Made by a program: the position numbers and the translations under genes. This document shows positions 8,389 to 17,137 of a DNA stretch of 64,000 nucleotides, in pieces; the first letter of the stretch is position 1, and the number at the start of each line of letters is the position of its first letter. Source of the DNA: a bacterium. GTDB taxonomy: Bacteria; Actinomycetota; Acidimicrobiia; Acidimicrobiales; Bin134. The stretch is taken from positions 1 to 64,000 of the forward strand of contig JAPPAP010000031.1 of NCBI GenBank assembly GCA_026705465.1, read 5' to 3'. A model generated the notes under the pieces. That model searched no databases. It saw nothing but the letters and a program-made list of their open reading frames with translations, and was not told the origin of the DNA.

Positions 8389-9519
8389 CTACCGAAAGCG
8401 GCGGAAGAATTCGCGGATATCTTGGGCCAGAGCCTCGGGCTCCTCCATAGCCGCGAAGTGCCCGCCTTCGGCCATGTCAGACCAGTGGACGATGTTGTAG
8501 TTGTCCTCCAGCCAGTGTCGCGGGGCTTGCATGATCTCCATGGGAAAGCTGGCCATCCCCAGTGGGGTGTTGAGAGGGTCGCCCAAACCGGCCGCGCCGG
8601 GGCGAAGCGTCTCGTAATACATGCGGGCCGACGATCCTCCGGTGGCCGTGAACCAGTAAAGGGAGATGTTGGTGAGCAGGCGGTCGCGGCTCACCGCTGA
8701 TTCGATTGTGCCGTCATTGTCGGTCCATGCCAGGAACTTCTCGGCGATCCAAGCCAACTGGCCGACGGCAGAATCGGTCAGGCCGTAGGCCAGAGTCTGG
8801 GGCTTGGTGCTCTGGATCTGCATATAGCCCGCGCCCTCGGTGAAGTAAAGGCTGGCTCGGCCCAGGCCGGCCTGCTCAGCCTCGGTCAGGTCGCCGGGCC
8901 CGTCCGCGGGCTGCGCCGCGAACAGGAAGTTCACATGTACGGCTTCGCAGTGGTCGGGATCGTGGCGTCCGATGTTCTGGGAGATCATCGAGCCCCAATC
9001 ACCCCCCTGGGCTCCATAGCGCTCGTAGCCCAGGCGGGCCATCAGCTGGGCGAACGCCTTGGCGGTGCGGTGGGTGTCCCACCCTCGGTCGGCGGTGGGA
9101 CCCGAAAAGCCGTATCCCGGCAGCGAGGGGGCAACCACGTGGAAGGCGTCGGCCGGGTCGTCGGGGTTGGTCAGCAGGCCGATGATGTCGAGGAATTCCA
9201 CCACCGTTCCGGGCCATCCGTGGCTGATGATCAGCGGATAGGCGTTGGGATGGGGAGAGCGCTGGTGGATGAAGTGGATGTTCTGGCCGTCGATGGCAGT
9301 GGTGAAGTGGTCCAGTTCGTTCAGCTCGGCCTCGGCGGCCCGCCAGTCGTACTCCTCGGCCCAGTAACGGGCCAGTTCCTGGATGTAGCCCTTCTCCGCT
9401 CCATAATCCCAGCCGGTGTCGGGAATCTGATCGGGCCAGCGGGCGTCCCTGAGGCGGCGGTGGAGGTCTTCTAGCGCCGCGTCGGATATTTCCACGGTGA
9501 ACGGGTTGATCTCAGGCAT
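8389..9519 (-). CDS. Epoxide hydrolase (EHN-domain alpha/beta hydrolase)
   Basis: 376 residues. The N-terminal EHN domain (NPFTVEISDAALEDLHRRL, with the family's RWPDQ) precedes an alpha/beta-hydrolase core. HGWPGT gives the oxyanion-hole HGxP, GAQGGDWGS the nucleophilic Asp (about residue 174), and a C-terminal EGGHFAAMEEPE the catalytic His. These enzymes open epoxides to vicinal diols through an alkyl-enzyme ester. The start has a good ribosome binding site (GAGGAG, 4 bases before ATG). It is upstream of murT with a 12-base gap. Confidence 0.93.
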   Translation of the reverse strand: MPEINPFTVEISDAALEDLHRRLRDARWPDQIPDTGWDYGAEKGYIQELARYWAEEYDWRAAEAELNELDHFTTAIDGQNIHFIHQRSPHPNAYPLIISHGWPGTVVEFLDIIGLLTNPDDPADAFHVVAPSLPGYGFSGPTADRGWDTHRTAKAFAQLMARLGYERYGAQGGDWGSMISQNIGRHDPDHCEAVHVNFLFAAQPADGPGDLTEAEQAGLGRASLYFTEGAGYMQIQSTKPQTLAYGLTDSAVGQLAWIAEKFLAWTDNDGTIESAVSRDRLLTNISLYWFTATGGSSARMYYETLRPGAAGLGDPLNTPLGMASFPMEIMQAPRHWLEDNYNIVHWSDMAEGGHFAAMEEPEALAQDIREFFRRFR

Positions 9520-9546
9520 GGGGCTCCTCGGGTTGTGGGCGAAGCT

Positions 9547-10533
9547 CTACGTAGGTTGGCGGGGGATCAGGCCTGCATTGGTTCTCGCCCGCTCCAGGGT
9601 GGTTGCAGCCACCGTGTGGGCCTTGTCGGCTCCGGCGGCCAGCACCCGGGCGATCTCGGCGGGATCGGACGACAGCTCGGCGAAGCGATCTCGGATGGGG
9701 TTGAGCAGCTCGTTCACCGCGTCGGCGGTGTCGGACTTCAGTGGTCCATACTGAGAGTATTCGTCGGCCACCGACACGGGGTTCTGCCCTGTGGCCGCAG
9801 CCAGGATACCGATCAGGTTGGACACGCCCGGCTTGGCCGCGGGGTCATAGCGCACCTCGTTGTCGCTATCGGTAACCGCCCGCTTGAACTTGCGGGTCAC
9901 GCTATCGGGGTCTTCCAGCACCCCGACGGTGCCGGCCGACTCCAGCGACTTGGACATCTTGTCGTCCGGATTCTGGAGGTCCATGACCCGGGCGCCGGTT
10001 TCGGGGATCACGTGGGCAGGCACCACGAAGGTATCGCCGTAGCGGCGGTTGAATCGCTCGGCAATGTCCCGGCACAGCTCGATGTGCTGGCGCTGGTCGT
10101 CGCCCACCGGCACCAAGTCGGTGTCGTACAGCAAGATGTCGGACGCCTGAAGGGCGGGGTAGGTGAACAGCCCGGCGGAGACGAACTCGGACCGGTCGGA
10201 CTTGTCCTTGAACTGGGTCATGCGGCGCAGCTCGCCGAAGCCCACCGTGCACTCCATCATCCAGGCCAACTCCGCGTGCTCGCTCACCGAGCTCTGTAGG
10301 AACAGCGTGGACCGGTCGGGATCGATGCCCACCGACATGAGCATGGTGGCCGCGGCCACGGTGTTGTCTCGAAGCTCGGCCGGATCGGGGGCGGTGGTGA
10401 GGGCGTGGAGGTCGACCACGCAGTACACGGCGTCGTGTTCGTGCTGATAGGCCACCCAGTTGCGCAGCGCGCCCAAGAGGTTGCCCAGGTGCATGCCGCC
10501 GGACGGCTGTATTCCCGAGAACACGCGAGCCAC
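9547..10533 (-). CDS. trpS: Tryptophanyl-tRNA synthetase
   Basis: 328 residues from GTG 10533, the usual bacterial length. The class I signatures are PSGGMHLGNL near residue 9 (HIGH-like) and KMSKS (about residue 195). The frame is open to 10674, but the extension is Arg-rich and crosses an inverted-repeat element. The chosen GTG is supported by TAGTTT at 10546-10541, 7 bases before it, which predicts a leaderless mRNA. It charges tRNA-Trp in the cytoplasm. Next downstream, across a 27-base gap, is the epoxide hydrolase gene. Confidence 0.95.
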   Translation of the reverse strand: MARVFSGIQPSGGMHLGNLLGALRNWVAYQHEHDAVYCVVDLHALTTAPDPAELRDNTVAAATMLMSVGIDPDRSTLFLQSSVSEHAELAWMMECTVGFGELRRMTQFKDKSDRSEFVSAGLFTYPALQASDILLYDTDLVPVGDDQRQHIELCRDIAERFNRRYGDTFVVPAHVIPETGARVMDLQNPDDKMSKSLESAGTVGVLEDPDSVTRKFKRAVTDSDNEVRYDPAAKPGVSNLIGILAAATGQNPVSVADEYSQYGPLKSDTADAVNELLNPIRDRFAELSSDPAEIARVLAAGADKAHTVAATTLERARTNAGLIPRQPT

Positions 10534-10540
10534 GCCGGTC

Positions 10541-10546
10541 AAACTA
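10541..10546 (-). promoter_or_regulatory. trpS: -10 box of trpS (leaderless)
   Basis: TAGTTT read on the minus strand, 7 bases before GTG 10533. Same geometry as at 15 other genes in the window. The -35 position would fall at the left edge of the adjacent inverted-repeat element. Confidence 0.6.
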
Positions 10547-10568
10547 CCCGCCCGGATCTCCAAATCCC

Positions 10569-10734
10569 TAGTGGTCCGTCTGCGAGTTGGCTGGCGCGGA
10601 TTGCGACGGCAGCGGCGTTCTTCGCAAGGCGCACCGACGCAGCCATACCCGGAGCGTACGGCAAGGAGGCGCAACGCCGCGAGGGGCGTCGATGCCTAGC
10701 AGGACGCCCAGTCCAATACGCAGACGGACCACTA
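10569..10734. mobile_element. MITE-like element with 16-bp perfect terminal inverted repeats
   Basis: The 297-base gap between trpS and scpA holds this 166-bp element. TAGTGGTCCGTCTGCG (10569-10584) is repeated exactly in inverse at 10719-10734, and weaker inverted similarity continues inward for about ten bases (TTGGcTGG against TTGGaCTGG). The outermost TA on each side could be a TA target duplication, as made by IS630/Tc1-mariner transposases, leaving a 14-bp terminal repeat starting GTGGTCC. The interior has no convincing ORF but holds a further 7-bp hairpin (GGGCGTC/GACGCCC near 10684-10709). A structured RNA is the alternative reading. Confidence 0.55.
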
Positions 10735-10830
10735 AGCGGTAAAGGTCATGGGGCTGAGCCCACACGCGGGCAGGCCACTTCCAGATCTCAAAGCCACTAG
10801 GTGCCAGAAGGCGAGTTCTACACTTGGCGG

Positions 10831-11640
10831 GTGATCGCAGAGGCGCGAATGGAGGTGCCCGAGGGGTCCTTCGAAGTGCGAACCGAAGTGTTCGAAGGGC
10901 CGCTCGATCTGCTGTTGCATCTCATTCTGCGCGACGAGGTCGACCTCTACGAGGTGAAGGTAGGCGACATCGTGGACTCCTACCTGGCCGAGTTGGACCG
11001 CATGGAGCAGCTCAACTTGGACGTGGCCACCGAGTTTCTGCTCATAGCTGCCACGCTGATCCAACTCAAGAGCAGCCGCCTGCTGCCCGACAGCGAGTCG
11101 CTGGACCTGGACGAGGAACTGGCCCTGTGGTCGGAGCGCGACCTGCTATTAGCCCGCCTTCTGGAGTGCCAGACCTTCAAGGCGGCTGCCCAGGCTTTGG
11201 AGCAGATGGCAGCGGTTGCCGGCCGGGGTTATCCCCGTTGCGCCGGACCCGACGAGCGATACCTCGACCTGGTGCCCGACTTCCTGGAGGGAATGAGCCC
11301 CGACGATCTCCGAGCCGCGTTCTTGCGGGCCACTGCCGCTCGGCCTTCGCCACAGGTGGACATTGCCCATATCACCGACATCCCCATCAGCGTGGACGAG
11401 GTGACCGCCAGCCTGATGACCCGGCTGCCCGAAATCGGCACGGTGGGATTTCGGGAGCTGACCGAGGATTTGGAGACCGGCATCGAGGTGGTGGTGTACT
11501 TCCTGGCCATTCTTGAGCTATTCAAGCGAGGGTTGGTGGACGTATCGCAGGCCACCACATTCGGCCGCATTGCCGTCACGTGGAGCGCTGAGGCCGACTT
11601 CGACGAGCCGCTGGTGGGAGTAGACGCCTATGAGGGATGA
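10831..11640 (+). CDS. scpA: Segregation and condensation protein A (kleisin)
   Basis: About 269 residues. The N-terminus EVFEGPLDLLLHLI is the hallmark of ScpA and the C-terminal winged-helix part (VTASLMTRLPEIGTVGF) fits too. ScpA bridges the SMC heads with ScpB in the condensin complex that organises the chromosome. GTG 10831 is chosen because TACACT at 10819-10824 lies 6 bases upstream, predicting a leaderless message; GTG 10801 and ATG 10849 are in the same frame. scpB overlaps its 3' end by 11 bases. Confidence 0.93.
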   Translation: MIAEARMEVPEGSFEVRTEVFEGPLDLLLHLILRDEVDLYEVKVGDIVDSYLAELDRMEQLNLDVATEFLLIAATLIQLKSSRLLPDSESLDLDEELALWSERDLLLARLLECQTFKAAAQALEQMAAVAGRGYPRCAGPDERYLDLVPDFLEGMSPDDLRAAFLRATAARPSPQVDIAHITDIPISVDEVTASLMTRLPEIGTVGFRELTEDLETGIEVVVYFLAILELFKRGLVDVSQATTFGRIAVTWSAEADFDEPLVGVDAYEG

Positions 11641-12289
11641 GAACCAAGAAGCCCGTCAGGCGGTTGAGGCCATCGTGATGGTGGCCGAGGAGCCGGTTGC
11701 TCCAGGGCTCATGGCCCAGCTCATCGAGATCCCTGTCGAACAGGTGGAAACCATCTGCGAGCAGTTGGCCGAGGAGTACCGGGCTGATGGCCGGGGTTTC
11801 GAGTTGGTCCGGGCGGGCGGCGGCTACCGCTTCCGCAGTCACCCCGACGCTGAGTCGTATGTCAAGCGGTACGTGGTCAGCGGCCAGAGTGCCCGGTTGT
11901 CAGCGGCCGCGCTGGAGACGCTGGCCATCGTGGCCTACAAGCAGCCCCTGTCGCGGGCCCAGGTGTCGGCCATCCGAGGGGTGAACGCCGAAGGGGCTAT
12001 GCGCACGCTCCAACTGCGGGGTCTGGTGGAAGAGGTGGGTCGAGATCCCGGACCGGGTCAGGCCCGGCTATTCGCCACCACCCTGGCGTTCTTAGAGCGT
12101 TTGGGCTTGGACTCCATCGACGACCTGCCCCCGTTGGTGGATTTCGTGCCCGGTGCCGAGGTCATAGAGGCTCTGGAAACCAGTCTGATGGCCGATAGCC
12201 GCCCAACACTGGAGCCGGGATCAGAAAACGGCGATGAGCCCGCCGCCCGTGGCGGTGATCTCATGGGCGGCGACACTCCGCCGGTGTGA
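11630..12289 (+). CDS. scpB: Segregation and condensation protein B
   Basis: 219 residues with tandem winged-helix domains; ETLAIVAYKQPLSRAQVSAIRGVN (split here as ETLAIVAYKQP and the following IRGVN) is the diagnostic ScpB block. It binds the ScpA kleisin in the SMC-ScpAB condensin. It starts inside the scpA 3' end and its stop overlaps rluB by 4 bases, so translation is coupled. The scpA-scpB-rluB-cmk-der order also occurs in M. tuberculosis (Rv1709-Rv1713), here with aromatic amino acid and lipid genes inserted. The Asp/Gly-rich C-terminal tail of about 40 residues is probably disordered. Confidence 0.94.
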   Translation: MRDENQEARQAVEAIVMVAEEPVAPGLMAQLIEIPVEQVETICEQLAEEYRADGRGFELVRAGGGYRFRSHPDAESYVKRYVVSGQSARLSAAALETLAIVAYKQPLSRAQVSAIRGVNAEGAMRTLQLRGLVEEVGRDPGPGQARLFATTLAFLERLGLDSIDDLPPLVDFVPGAEVIEALETSLMADSRPTLEPGSENGDEPAARGGDLMGGDTPPV

Positions 12290-13008
12290 GCGAGGCTGAA
12301 CGGATCCAAAAGGTCCTGGCCGCCGCCGGGGTGGCCAGTCGTCGGGCGGTGGAGGAGATGGTGGCCGAGGGCCGCATCATGGTCAACGGGCAGCTGGCCC
12401 GGTTGGGCCAGCGGATCGATCCTGAGCACGACACGGTGGAGGTGGACGGCATCCCGGTGGGGCTGCGGGCCGATCTGGTGTACTACCTGCTGAACAAGCC
12501 GCCCGGCGTAGTGGCCACCGCGTCCGATCCCCAAGGACGGCCCACGGTGGTGGCCATGGTCCCCGACGAACCCCGGGTCTTTCCAGTGGGCCGCCTGGAT
12601 GCTGACAGCGAGGGACTGCTTCTGCTAACCAACGACGGAGGGCTCACCCACCGCTTGACCCACCCGTCTTTCGGGGTCGACAAGGAGTACCTGGCCCATG
12701 TGCAGGGCCAACCCAGTCGTGGCGCGCTGCGGCAATTGCGAGAAGGAGTGCAGTTGGACGACGGGTTGGCCCAGGCGGTGGCCGCATCCCGGCCCGAGCC
12801 GTCGGTTATCCGCATCGTGGTTCGCGAAGGCCGCAACCGGCTGGTCCGGCGGATGTGCGACGCCATCGGCCATCCCGTGATCCGACTGGTCCGCACCCGC
12901 ATCGGCCCGCTGGCCGATCGCAAGCTCCCGCCCGGTGGGTGGCGAGAGCTGACCCAAAGCGAGATCAGAGAGCTGGAGCGCAGCGGCGCGGAACTCACCG
13001 GCAACTGA
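12286..13008 (+). CDS. rluB: 23S rRNA pseudouridine synthase, RsuA/RluB family
   Basis: 240 residues from GTG 12286. An S4 RNA-binding domain (RIQKVLAAAGVASRRAVEEM, residues about 6-25) precedes the catalytic domain, where GRLDADSEGLLLLTNDG carries the catalytic Asp. It isomerises a uridine in 23S rRNA to pseudouridine; RluB rather than RluE/F is inferred from position next to scpAB, as in many Gram-positive bacteria. Overlaps scpB by 4 bases. Confidence 0.92.
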   Translation: MSEAERIQKVLAAAGVASRRAVEEMVAEGRIMVNGQLARLGQRIDPEHDTVEVDGIPVGLRADLVYYLLNKPPGVVATASDPQGRPTVVAMVPDEPRVFPVGRLDADSEGLLLLTNDGGLTHRLTHPSFGVDKEYLAHVQGQPSRGALRQLREGVQLDDGLAQAVAASRPEPSVIRIVVREGRNRLVRRMCDAIGHPVIRLVRTRIGPLADRKLPPGGWRELTQSEIRELERSGAELTGN

Positions 13009-13033
13009 GTTCAGGGCCGCATCAAGGGGTCAG

Positions 13034-13039
13034 TACAAT
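13034..13039 (+). promoter_or_regulatory. aroH: -10 box of aroH (leaderless)
   Basis: TACAAT, 7 bases before GTG 13047. It starts a new transcription unit after rluB (38-base gap) with no Shine-Dalgarno sequence. A poor -35 (TTCAGG) lies at 13010-13015. Confidence 0.6.
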
Positions 13040-13046
13040 TTTGGCC

Positions 13047-13415
13047 GTGAGCAGCGCCGTGCGCGCCCTGCGGGGCGCCACCACCATCGATGTCGACACT
13101 CCCGAGCACATGGAGGAGCGGATCACCGCGTTGCTTTCCGCACTGCTCGACCGGAACGATGTCCATCACGAAGACCTGATCAGCATTATCTTCACTGCCA
13201 CCTCCGATATCGACTCGGCCTTTCCTGCGGCCGCGGCCCGAAAATTCGGCCTCGGCGACGTTCCCCTGTTGTGCGCCCAGGAACTGGACATCGATGGCGG
13301 CACGCCGCTGTGCCTACGCGTGCTCGTCCACTTGACCACCGAGCGGAGGCGCGACGAGCTGCACCACATCTACCTGGAAGGCGCACAGGGCTTGCGCGAC
13401 GACCTTCCCGAGTGA
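13047..13415 (+). CDS. aroH: Chorismate mutase, AroH type
   Basis: 122 residues, the length of the monofunctional trimeric AroH enzyme of Bacillus subtilis. Conserved active-site segments are present: RALRGATTID at the N-terminus (Arg7 equivalent), CAQELDIDGG (Glu78 equivalent), CLRVLVHL (Arg90 equivalent) and HHIYLEGA (Tyr108 equivalent). It converts chorismate to prephenate, the substrate of the next gene tyrA, whose ATG overlaps its TGA. The frame is open to 12855, but GTG 13047 matches the family N-terminus and follows a TACAAT box. Confidence 0.94.
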   Translation: MSSAVRALRGATTIDVDTPEHMEERITALLSALLDRNDVHHEDLISIIFTATSDIDSAFPAAAARKFGLGDVPLLCAQELDIDGGTPLCLRVLVHLTTERRRDELHHIYLEGAQGLRDDLPE

Positions 13416-14476
13416 TGGCAACTCAGCGGGCCGCCATTATCGGCACCGGACTTATTGGGGGCTCCATTGGGCTGGCCTTGAGAGAGCGGGGCTGGTGGGT
13501 CAGTGGCATCGACTATGACGAGGCAGTGGCCGCCGAGGCGTTGCGTCGGGGCGCCCTTGACGCGGTGGGGCCGCTCACTGATGCCGACATCACATTCGTG
13601 GCCACTCCGGTGGGATCGGCCGCGGCCGAGGCCCGCAAAGCGCTAGCCGCCGGGAATGGGCTAGTCACCGACGTGGGCAGCGTAAAGGCCCCCATTGTGG
13701 CTGCGGTGGACGACCGCCGTTTTGTGGGCGGTCACCCTATGGCCGGCAGCGAGCAGGAGGGGGTGGCCGGTGCCCGGGCCGACTTGTTTCGGAACGCGGT
13801 GTGGGTGCTCACCCCCACCGACGACACCGACGACGATTCGCTGGTCCAGATTCGCTCGGTGGTGGCCTCGCTTGGGGCCGACGTGGTGTCGCTGGCCCCC
13901 GAGCGTCATGACGCGTTGGTGGCGGTGGTATCGCACGTGCCCCATCTCACCGCGGCCACCCTCATGGCACTGGCCAACGAGCGCTCCGAGGAGCACCGGG
14001 CCATGCTCCGGCTGGCTGCGGGCGGGTTCCGGGACATGACCCGCATTGCCTCAGGGCACCCCGGGATCTGGCCCGACATCTGCGATGAGAACGCCGATGC
14101 CATCTGCGCCGTGCTCGACCGGTTTATCGACGCACTTGGCGATGTGCGCGCCCTGGTGGCTGACGGGAATCGGGGCGGGCTGCTGGAACTGCTGGAGCGG
14201 GCTCGAAACGCCCGAGCTCACTTGCCGTACGGCCTGGATAGAGACGTGTCGCTGGCCGAGGTCAGAGTGACGGTGTTCGACCGTCCCGGCGAACTGGCCC
14301 GAATCACCAGCTTGACCACCGACATCGGGGTGAACATCTACGACTTGGAGATCGCTCACTCGGTGGAGGGAGGCCAAGGTGTGGCCATACTGGTGGTCGA
14401 CGACGAGGCGATGGAGAATCTGTTGGAGGCCCTGAGAGAGCAGGGCTACGCCCCGTCTTCGAGACCACTTTCGTGA
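13415..14476 (+). CDS. tyrA: Prephenate dehydrogenase
   Basis: 353 residues from ATG 13415. An N-terminal Rossmann motif (GTGLIGGSIGLALR), the prephenate-site block GGHPMAGSEQEG (about residues 101-112), and a C-terminal ACT domain (about residues 270-353, VTVFDRPGELARITSLTTD) that usually binds tyrosine for feedback control. It oxidatively decarboxylates prephenate to 4-hydroxyphenylpyruvate. Translation is coupled to aroH (TGATG) and to aroA (4-base overlap), giving an aroH-tyrA-aroA unit around chorismate. Confidence 0.94.
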   Translation: MATQRAAIIGTGLIGGSIGLALRERGWWVSGIDYDEAVAAEALRRGALDAVGPLTDADITFVATPVGSAAAEARKALAAGNGLVTDVGSVKAPIVAAVDDRRFVGGHPMAGSEQEGVAGARADLFRNAVWVLTPTDDTDDDSLVQIRSVVASLGADVVSLAPERHDALVAVVSHVPHLTAATLMALANERSEEHRAMLRLAAGGFRDMTRIASGHPGIWPDICDENADAICAVLDRFIDALGDVRALVADGNRGGLLELLERARNARAHLPYGLDRDVSLAEVRVTVFDRPGELARITSLTTDIGVNIYDLEIAHSVEGGQGVAILVVDDEAMENLLEALREQGYAPSSRPLS

Positions 14477-15747
14477 GTGCGAGGACCTTCAGCGGCCCGA
14501 TCCCACTCCAGGGACGAGTGACGGTGCCGGGCGACAAGTCGATCTCGCATCGGGCATTGATGATTGCCTCCCTTGGTGAGCGGCCGTGCACCATAAGAGG
14601 GTTGTCCAACGGCGACGACGTCGTTCGCACTCGCCTTGCCGTCGAGGCGCTGGGTGCTCAATTGGAGGTGGCGGAATCTGGCGATGTGACCGTCGCCGGG
14701 GGACTGCGCGGGGCCCGCGATCCCATCGACTTGGGGAACTCTGGCACCGGTATCCGGCTGTTGGCCGGGCTGCTGGCCGGTTTCGACTTCAACACCACCC
14801 TGGACGGCGACGCGTCCATCCGCCAGCGGCCCATGGACCGGATCATCGCCCCGCTGGCCGAGATGGGAGCGTCAATCACCGGCAGCGGCGGGGACGGCTC
14901 GCTAGCGCCTCTGACAATTGAGGGGCGTCCGTTGAGGGGCATTGAGTACACCCTGCCCATCGCCTCGGCCCAGGTGAAGAGCGCGGTGCTGCTCGCCGCC
15001 CTGCGGGCCAAGGGGCCCACCACGGTAAATGAGCCGGTTCCTACCCGAGCTCACACCGAGGAGATGCTCGCCGCCGCCGGAGTGCGGCTGGAGCGCGGTG
15101 ACTGTTCGGTGACCGTGTGGCCTGGAGATGTGGACCCTCCCGACATTGATGTGCCCGGCGACCCCTCGCAAGCCGCGTTCTGGCTGGTGGGTGCTTGCTT
15201 GGCTCCTGCGAGTCATCTCATCGTGGAGAACATCTACCTCGGCCCGGCTCGGGGAGGCTTCATCGAGGTCTTGGGGCGTATGGGGGCCGACATATCAGTC
15301 GATTCAGAAACGGGCGATATCCGGGCCAAGTCCAGCGAGCTGGGGGGAACTCGGGTGACAGCCGATGAGCTGCCAGGCTGCATTGACGAAGTGCCCATTC
15401 TGGCGGTGGCCGCGGCGGCGGCCGAGGGCGATACCGTCTTCGAGGGCGTCGGCGAGTTGCGGGTCAAAGAGACCGACCGGGTAGCTGCTGTTGCCGAAAT
15501 GCTGGCCGTACTGGGGGCGAGGTGCCAGATCGACGGCGACACGCTGGTGATCACCGGAGTCGGTCGCGCCGAGGCCCTGGGCGGCGGTACTGTGGATTCC
15601 CGTGGAGACCACCGGATGGCCATGGCCGCGGCCATCGCCGGAGTAGTGGGCAGCGGCTCGATGAGGGTCGAGGGCTTTGCGGCGACAAAGACGAGCTATC
15701 CGAGCTTTGGCGATGACCTGCGCCTCAAGGAAGAACAGACGCAATGA
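14473..15747 (+). CDS. aroA: 3-phosphoshikimate 1-carboxyvinyltransferase (EPSP synthase)
   Basis: 424 residues from GTG 14473. PGDKSISHRALMIASL (residues about 17-32), NSGTGIRLLAGLLAG and the C-terminal FAATKTSYPSFGDDL are the family signatures. It joins phosphoenolpyruvate to shikimate-3-phosphate. The residue string around the PEP site resembles the common bacterial form. Overlaps tyrA and cmk by 4 bases each; the aroA-cmk neighbourhood is frequent in bacteria. Confidence 0.96.
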   Translation: MSARTFSGPIPLQGRVTVPGDKSISHRALMIASLGERPCTIRGLSNGDDVVRTRLAVEALGAQLEVAESGDVTVAGGLRGARDPIDLGNSGTGIRLLAGLLAGFDFNTTLDGDASIRQRPMDRIIAPLAEMGASITGSGGDGSLAPLTIEGRPLRGIEYTLPIASAQVKSAVLLAALRAKGPTTVNEPVPTRAHTEEMLAAAGVRLERGDCSVTVWPGDVDPPDIDVPGDPSQAAFWLVGACLAPASHLIVENIYLGPARGGFIEVLGRMGADISVDSETGDIRAKSSELGGTRVTADELPGCIDEVPILAVAAAAAEGDTVFEGVGELRVKETDRVAAVAEMLAVLGARCQIDGDTLVITGVGRAEALGGGTVDSRGDHRMAMAAAIAGVVGSGSMRVEGFAATKTSYPSFGDDLRLKEEQTQ

Positions 15748-16409
15748 GCGTGGCTGATGGGCCGATGGGAGATGGCGTCAGGGTGATCGCCATCGACGGA
15801 CCAGCGGGGTCGGGGAAGTCCACAGTGGCCCGGCAGTTGGCCGAACGCCTGGGGCTGGAGTATCTGGACACCGGGGCGATGTATCGATCGGTGGCCTTTG
15901 CCGCGATGGCTCGAGAAGTGGACTTGGCCGATTCCGACGCCATCGTTGAGATAGCTCGCAACAGCGATATCCATATAGACGACACCTCGGTCGTCGTCGA
16001 CGGAGTGGACGCCACTACTCAGATCAGAGGCCCGGAAGTGACCCGCTCGGTGAGCACAGTGGCGGCCATCTCCGGGGTGCGAGAGGTGCTGCGGGTGCGC
16101 CAGCGGGCGTGGGCAGTGGAGCGGGGCGGAGGGGTACTGGAAGGCCGCGACATCGGCACCGTGGTGTTTCCCGACGCCGAGCTCAAGGTGTATCTGAGCG
16201 CATCGGCCGCAGTCAGGGCCGAGCGGCGGGCTGGCGAAGTGAGCGCCCTCGACTACGAGACGGTGGCTGCCGACCTGGCCGCTCGGGATGCGGCCGATTC
16301 CACCCGCCAACACGACCCGCTCACCCAGGCCCCCGACGCAGTGCATATAGACACCACCGATCTCACCGTCGACCAGGTGGTGGACGAGCTGATCGCTCGA
16401 TTGGGATGA
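15744..16409 (+). CDS. cmk: Cytidylate kinase
   Basis: 221 residues. P-loop DGPAGSGKST (about residues 15-24), the YLDTGAMYRSVA nucleotide-binding block, and GRDIGTVVFPDAELKVYLSA are conserved. It phosphorylates CMP and dCMP to the diphosphates. Upstream overlap with aroA and downstream overlap of 4 bases with the acyltransferase indicate one polycistronic message. Confidence 0.96.
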   Translation: MSVADGPMGDGVRVIAIDGPAGSGKSTVARQLAERLGLEYLDTGAMYRSVAFAAMAREVDLADSDAIVEIARNSDIHIDDTSVVVDGVDATTQIRGPEVTRSVSTVAAISGVREVLRVRQRAWAVERGGGVLEGRDIGTVVFPDAELKVYLSASAAVRAERRAGEVSALDYETVAADLAARDAADSTRQHDPLTQAPDAVHIDTTDLTVDQVVDELIARLG

Positions 16410-17125
16410 ATCAAGTCGAACTCCACCCCGAGGAGCTGGAGGCCAAGGGGCGGGTGGCTGGCGTGGTGTTCCATTTCTTTGTGCAGCGCCTGGCTCGAGC
16501 GGTCTTCGGCCTGTACTTCCGGTGCTACACCAGAGGGCGACGCAATCTGCCCAGCAAGGGCGGGGTAATCATCGCGCCCACTCACCGTTCCAACCTTGAC
16601 ACCCCTCTGGTCGGGGCATCGGCTGGCCGCCCGTTGCGCTACTTCGCCAAGAGCGGCTTGTTTCGGGGTCGGATTACCACATGGATGCTGGTAGCTATGG
16701 GCGCATTCCCGGTCAGACGAGACACCATTGACCGCAGCGCGCTGAAAGCCGCCCTGACGGTGCTAGAAGCCGGAGAGGCTCTAGTTGTGTTCCCCGAAGG
16801 AGAGCGCAAGTCGGGTTCTCGCATTCATCCTCTGTTGGACGGTGTGGCTTGGCTGGCGGCCAAGGCCCAAGTGCCGGTGGTGCCGGTGGCCATCGGAGCG
16901 ACTGAGCGGGCCATGGGGATCGGCATTCGCATGCCCCGGCCCCGCCCTGTGCGAATTGTGTGGGGCGAGCCCCTGGGCCCGCCTGAGGTGGACGACCGGG
17001 GCCGGGTAAGCCGCGAGACGCTGAGCCTGTACTCCACCGAGCTGCGTGAGACCCTTCAGCGCATGTTCAACGAGGTTCAACAGGAGTTGGGCATTCCTGT
17101 GTGGGAGCCCGGCGACTCCGATTAG
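16406..17125 (+). CDS. 1-acylglycerol-3-phosphate acyltransferase (PlsC family)
   Basis: 239 residues from ATG 16406. THRSNLDTPLV holds the HX4D catalytic motif (about residues 57-67) and VVFPEGERKSGSRI the FPEG phosphate-binding motif (about 130). It acylates lysophosphatidic acid or a similar acceptor at the membrane. The position between cmk and der repeats the cmk-plsC-der order known from other bacteria. Ends 12 bases from the convergent ispH stop. Confidence 0.9.
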   Translation: MNQVELHPEELEAKGRVAGVVFHFFVQRLARAVFGLYFRCYTRGRRNLPSKGGVIIAPTHRSNLDTPLVGASAGRPLRYFAKSGLFRGRITTWMLVAMGAFPVRRDTIDRSALKAALTVLEAGEALVVFPEGERKSGSRIHPLLDGVAWLAAKAQVPVVPVAIGATERAMGIGIRMPRPRPVRIVWGEPLGPPEVDDRGRVSRETLSLYSTELRETLQRMFNEVQQELGIPVWEPGDSD

Positions 17126-17137
17126 GACTGCTGTTGT

